From the NCBI RefSeq assembly GCF_964340395.1, contig NC_135565.1:12240242-12304241 (forward strand): a DNA stretch of 64,000 nucleotides. Reading direction: 5' to 3'. Each line of letters starts with the position of its first letter. Position 1 is the stretch's first letter. The position numbers and the translations under genes were made by a program. Origin of the DNA: Glandiceps talaboti (Eukaryota; Hemichordata; Enteropneusta; Spengelidae). The notes below the pieces were generated by a model. The model worked only from the letters and a program-made list of their open reading frames with translations, searched no databases and was not told the DNA's origin. Of the stretch, positions 59,407 through 64,000 are shown piece by piece.

Positions 59407-59862
59407 TGACATTTGAAAACAGTATTAGCCACCTTAATAAGCAATATTGAAACTAGTTTTGGGTGTGTGTTAAGATGACGTTTGATTGCAGAACTAGCCA
59501 CCTTAATAAGCAATATTGAAACTAGTTTTGGGTGTGTGTTAAGATGACATTTGATTGCAGGACTAGCCACCTTAATAAGCAATATTGAAACTAGTTTTGG
59601 GTGTGGGTTAAGATGACATTTGATTGCAGGACTAGCCACCTTAATAAGCAATATTGAAACTAGTTTTGGGTGTGGGTTAAGATGACATTTGATTGCAGGA
59701 CTAGCCACCTTAATAAGCAATATTGAAACTAGTTTTGGGTGTGGGTTAAGATGACATTTGATTGCAGAACTAGCCACCTTAATAAGCAATATTGAAACTA
59801 GTTTTGGGTATGTGTTTATATGACATTTGATTGCAGAACTAGCTACCTTAATAAGAATTATT
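59407..59862. repeat. 69-bp minisatellite, about 6.5 units
   Basis: ACTAGTTTTGGGTGTG recurs every 69 bp (59,452; 59,521; 59,590; 59,659; 59,728; 59,797). Because 69 is a multiple of three, the minus strand stays open for 143 codons with a 23-residue repeat (core LLIKVASPAIKCHLN). There is no splice or start context, and it lies antisense in the receptor intron. Confidence 0.95.
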
Positions 59863-61832
<1,970 letters not shown>

Positions 61833-61835
<3 letters not shown>

Positions 61836-62397
61836 CTGTGTATACCTGTATCGTACATGAATCATATACATACATGTATATAGTTATAGTTTGATGGCAA
61901 TTGAATTTGTGAAGTTAAATTAATTATGTATTACTTTTTTACTGTTAGGTGTAGCCATTTCATTTTAAAATCTATAAAAAGCAAGAATAATGGATTTCTA
62001 GCACTCAAGATAAACTGTTGGTAAATTTGATTACTTCATAAAAATATCTGACAGACAAAAAGATGGCTCTTGTAGACTAGCAATTAACATGGTTTATTTT
62101 GCTGATTGATGTCCTGTGAAGTGTCTGCTTCAAGTTGTGCTTCATATGAATGTATTGACTGGGTCAATATAACTACAATATATGTGTATATCGATAGAAA
62201 TCAATGTTTTGTTGAATAACTTGCTTCGTCTTTGACAAATCGTACAAGGGATCTTATTTCTCCAGAAAGGCCCAGATGAGAAAGTGGCTAGTGTACATTT
62301 AGTAGAACTCGTTGAAAGTATTTTACAGTTTGCTCAGGAGTGCTGCAAAGTCTTGAGGGATTAACTAATTTCCGGGTTTTTTTTTATTCTTACACAG
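61833..62397 (+). other. 3' end of intron 1
   Basis: No feature until the acceptor: TTAACTAAT (possible branch point), a T-rich run, and TTCTTACACAG at 62,387-62,397. Confidence 0.4.
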
Positions 62398-62567
62398 GTA
62401 CTGATGGCCAGGGAGTATCAGCTGTTGCTTTATCAGTTACTTCACTAGCTTCCAGTACTACCCAACCAAAACGTAAAGACAGCAACACCAGCAACTCACT
62501 CTGCCAAGTTTGTAGTGACAAATCCTCAGGGTTCCATTATGGAGTACTTGCCTGTGAAGGCTGCAAG
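62398..62567 (+). CDS. Nuclear receptor exon 2: first zinc finger of the DNA-binding domain
   Basis: Bounded by a good acceptor (TTCTTACACAG) and donor (AAG|GTAAAT), the exon is open throughout and is read in phase 1. With exon 1 it encodes 66 residues: a Ser/Thr/Ala-rich A/B region of about 44, with a basic QPKRKD patch, then the first C4 zinc finger, CQVC-x13-CEGC (Cys45, 48, 62, 65), ending at CEGCK. That stop point, right before the expected GFFRR, is a classical receptor exon boundary. The CEGCK P-box start and DKSSGFHYGV wording resemble subfamily NR1 (RAR, ROR, Rev-erb/E75, PPAR types) but match none that I know exactly, so the group is unresolved. Such receptors bind AGGTCA-type sites in the nucleus. 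The second zinc finger and ligand-binding domain lie beyond the window. The A/B region is short. Confidence 0.9.
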
Positions 62568-64000
62568 GTAAATAATAACAACAAATCACTCAAAACCTGG
62601 TGGCCCCCCTCCCTTCTCACTTTACAACCCCCCACCCCCAATGTCCTGATTCGTAGGTCTCAACAAGCGTCTACTACACCCGAATATAAAAAATGCAGTA
62701 ACACCAGCATTTCAATTACCCAAGAATGGAATGTCGAAGCTTGTCGGTTCTGAAAGGCATAATTATAACCACGCCTAACCTGACCCCCTTCTTTGTGATG
62801 GTTATGTTCAATATCACCAAAATCATAGATGCTAACACAAGCTAACAGTTTACCCAAACAAAGTTTGTAGTGATATGATAAGTCCATAGGACTGTCATAT
62901 TGTCAGTGTGTCATGTTAACGATACTAAGGTAAGTACAAACAATTTATCATGATCGGAGGATCTCCTGCTATCAGTGTGTTTTTTACACACAACTGTATT
63001 GTAAAAGGAGGGATTTCCAGCTCTCCCAATGGTGCAACTCAGTCTGAGGGCTGACGTCACACCTTTGAAAGGGTTCCACAGATTTGAATGTATACTCATG
63101 CAATTAGCATACTCATTAGTAATTATTGATCATATTGATGTCATTTCTCTGCTGGCAGCTACCAATCAGAGTGGACCTTTCAAAAAATACACTCAGTTAA
63201 AACAGCATTGTCTATTGGTCCTTGACTTTGAAGATATGTATTATTTCAAATTCAAGTTCAAACCCAGGATAACCAGTAAACCTTGACCTACAGTATGCTC
63301 TAACAGTTGTAAAAAATGTTCTCCAAGGGATAAACTGCTAGACATAATGAGTTTGTCTTCCCCTCTCACCTACATGTACAGCTTATTCTGACAATAGGTG
63401 TAAAAGTGTGTCCCAAGAGATCCAGACACAATGACCGTGTGGCTTCCCTTCTCATTTGTCATATGTTTAATGGTGACATTTATAGCAAACCACAGTCATT
63501 TGAATGGGTTGTGATTCATCACTTATCTAGAACACAGGTTACACCTAAAAATAAAGCTCCCAATTCAAAAAGTAAAGGATCTATCACAGTATCAGATGCA
63601 TGGTACTCAATAGACCTGTCTGGCAGGGAAACCACACTATGATTCCAGACAACCTCTGATACAATGAAGTAGTTAAAACTATTGTCTGACATTGTTGAAT
63701 TATCAAGTGTGGTGGACATACTGCATGTATGGTGAATATACACAATTATATGTATTCTGTGCATCAACAAAATGGGTGACAACAGGTGTTACCTTTAGGG
63801 GAGGTAAACCACAATTTGATTCCAAACAGCCCCTGATACTGATACTTTGAAATAGACAAAGGCTTGACTTGTTCACTTAGTGTTATCTTAGTCTAGTATG
63901 AGTGACATGTTACATGTAGTAATGCATATACACACATACATACACACATACATACATACACACATACCTACATACATACATACATACATACATACATACA
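62568..64000 (+). other. Intron 2 of the receptor gene (incomplete)
   Basis: It starts with GTAAATAATAAC. I found no GFFRR-like exon before the window ends. Open frames at 63,029-63,782 lack motifs. Confidence 0.55.
63928..64000. repeat. (TACA)n microsatellite, cut by window end
   Basis: Imperfect CACATACA/CATA units become pure TACA toward the edge; it continues beyond the window. Confidence 0.9.

Noticed and set aside
59358-59789. Repeat protein encoded on the minus strand
   Set aside because: The frame exists only because the minisatellite period is a multiple of three; no start or splice support.

Overview
This is an AT-rich, intron- and repeat-dominated stretch of animal nuclear DNA, probably from a marine invertebrate. 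Clues are a zinc-finger exon of a nuclear receptor (an animal-only family), consensus GT/AG splice sites, tRNA-derived SINEs, LINE remnants, many palindromic MITE-like elements, minisatellites and long microsatellites, with frequent TACATGTA-type strings. I cannot name the species or phylum. There is no operon, CRISPR array or other prokaryotic structure, and nearly all long open frames are chance or repeat-derived.

Layout. Positions 1-39.8 kb hold repeats and unrecognised AT-rich DNA; part of it is presumably downstream intron of a minus-strand gene whose first coding exon is at 39,978-39,876. From about 39.98 to 41.78 kb is a CpG-richer stretch that I read as a divergent promoter. On the plus strand a nuclear receptor gene begins at ATG 41,780. 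Its 28-base coding part of exon 1 ends in a phase-1 donor at 41,807 and matches the phase-1 acceptor of the exon at 62,398-62,567. That second exon encodes the rest of a short N-terminal domain and the first zinc finger, up to the conserved exon junction after CEGCK. Intron 1 is about 20.6 kb and full of repeats. The gene runs off the right edge, so the second zinc finger and ligand-binding domain are not in the window.

Mobile DNA. By comparing the window with itself I recognise several families: a TTAA-flanked palindromic MITE (about 325-355 bp, three near-full copies and two remnants); a 149-168 bp hAT-like MITE whose three copies carry 8-bp target duplications; a TA-flanked 344-395 bp inverted-repeat family, one copy split by a SINE; an 870-bp TA-flanked element inserted in another repeat whose empty site survives 5.4 kb away; a five-copy about 150-bp repeat always on the plus strand; a three-copy about 260-360-bp repeat; long palindromes at 19.8, 34.1 and 43.5 kb; two or three SINE families; and LINE 3' ends at 2.6 and 32.8 kb. 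Tandem arrays have periods of 50, 58, about 62 and 69 bp.

The only genes I can support are the two divergent, incomplete ones. The most informative observations are the phase-matched nuclear receptor exons across a 20.6-kb intron, the divergent promoter, and the transposon insertions dated or typed by empty sites and target duplications.
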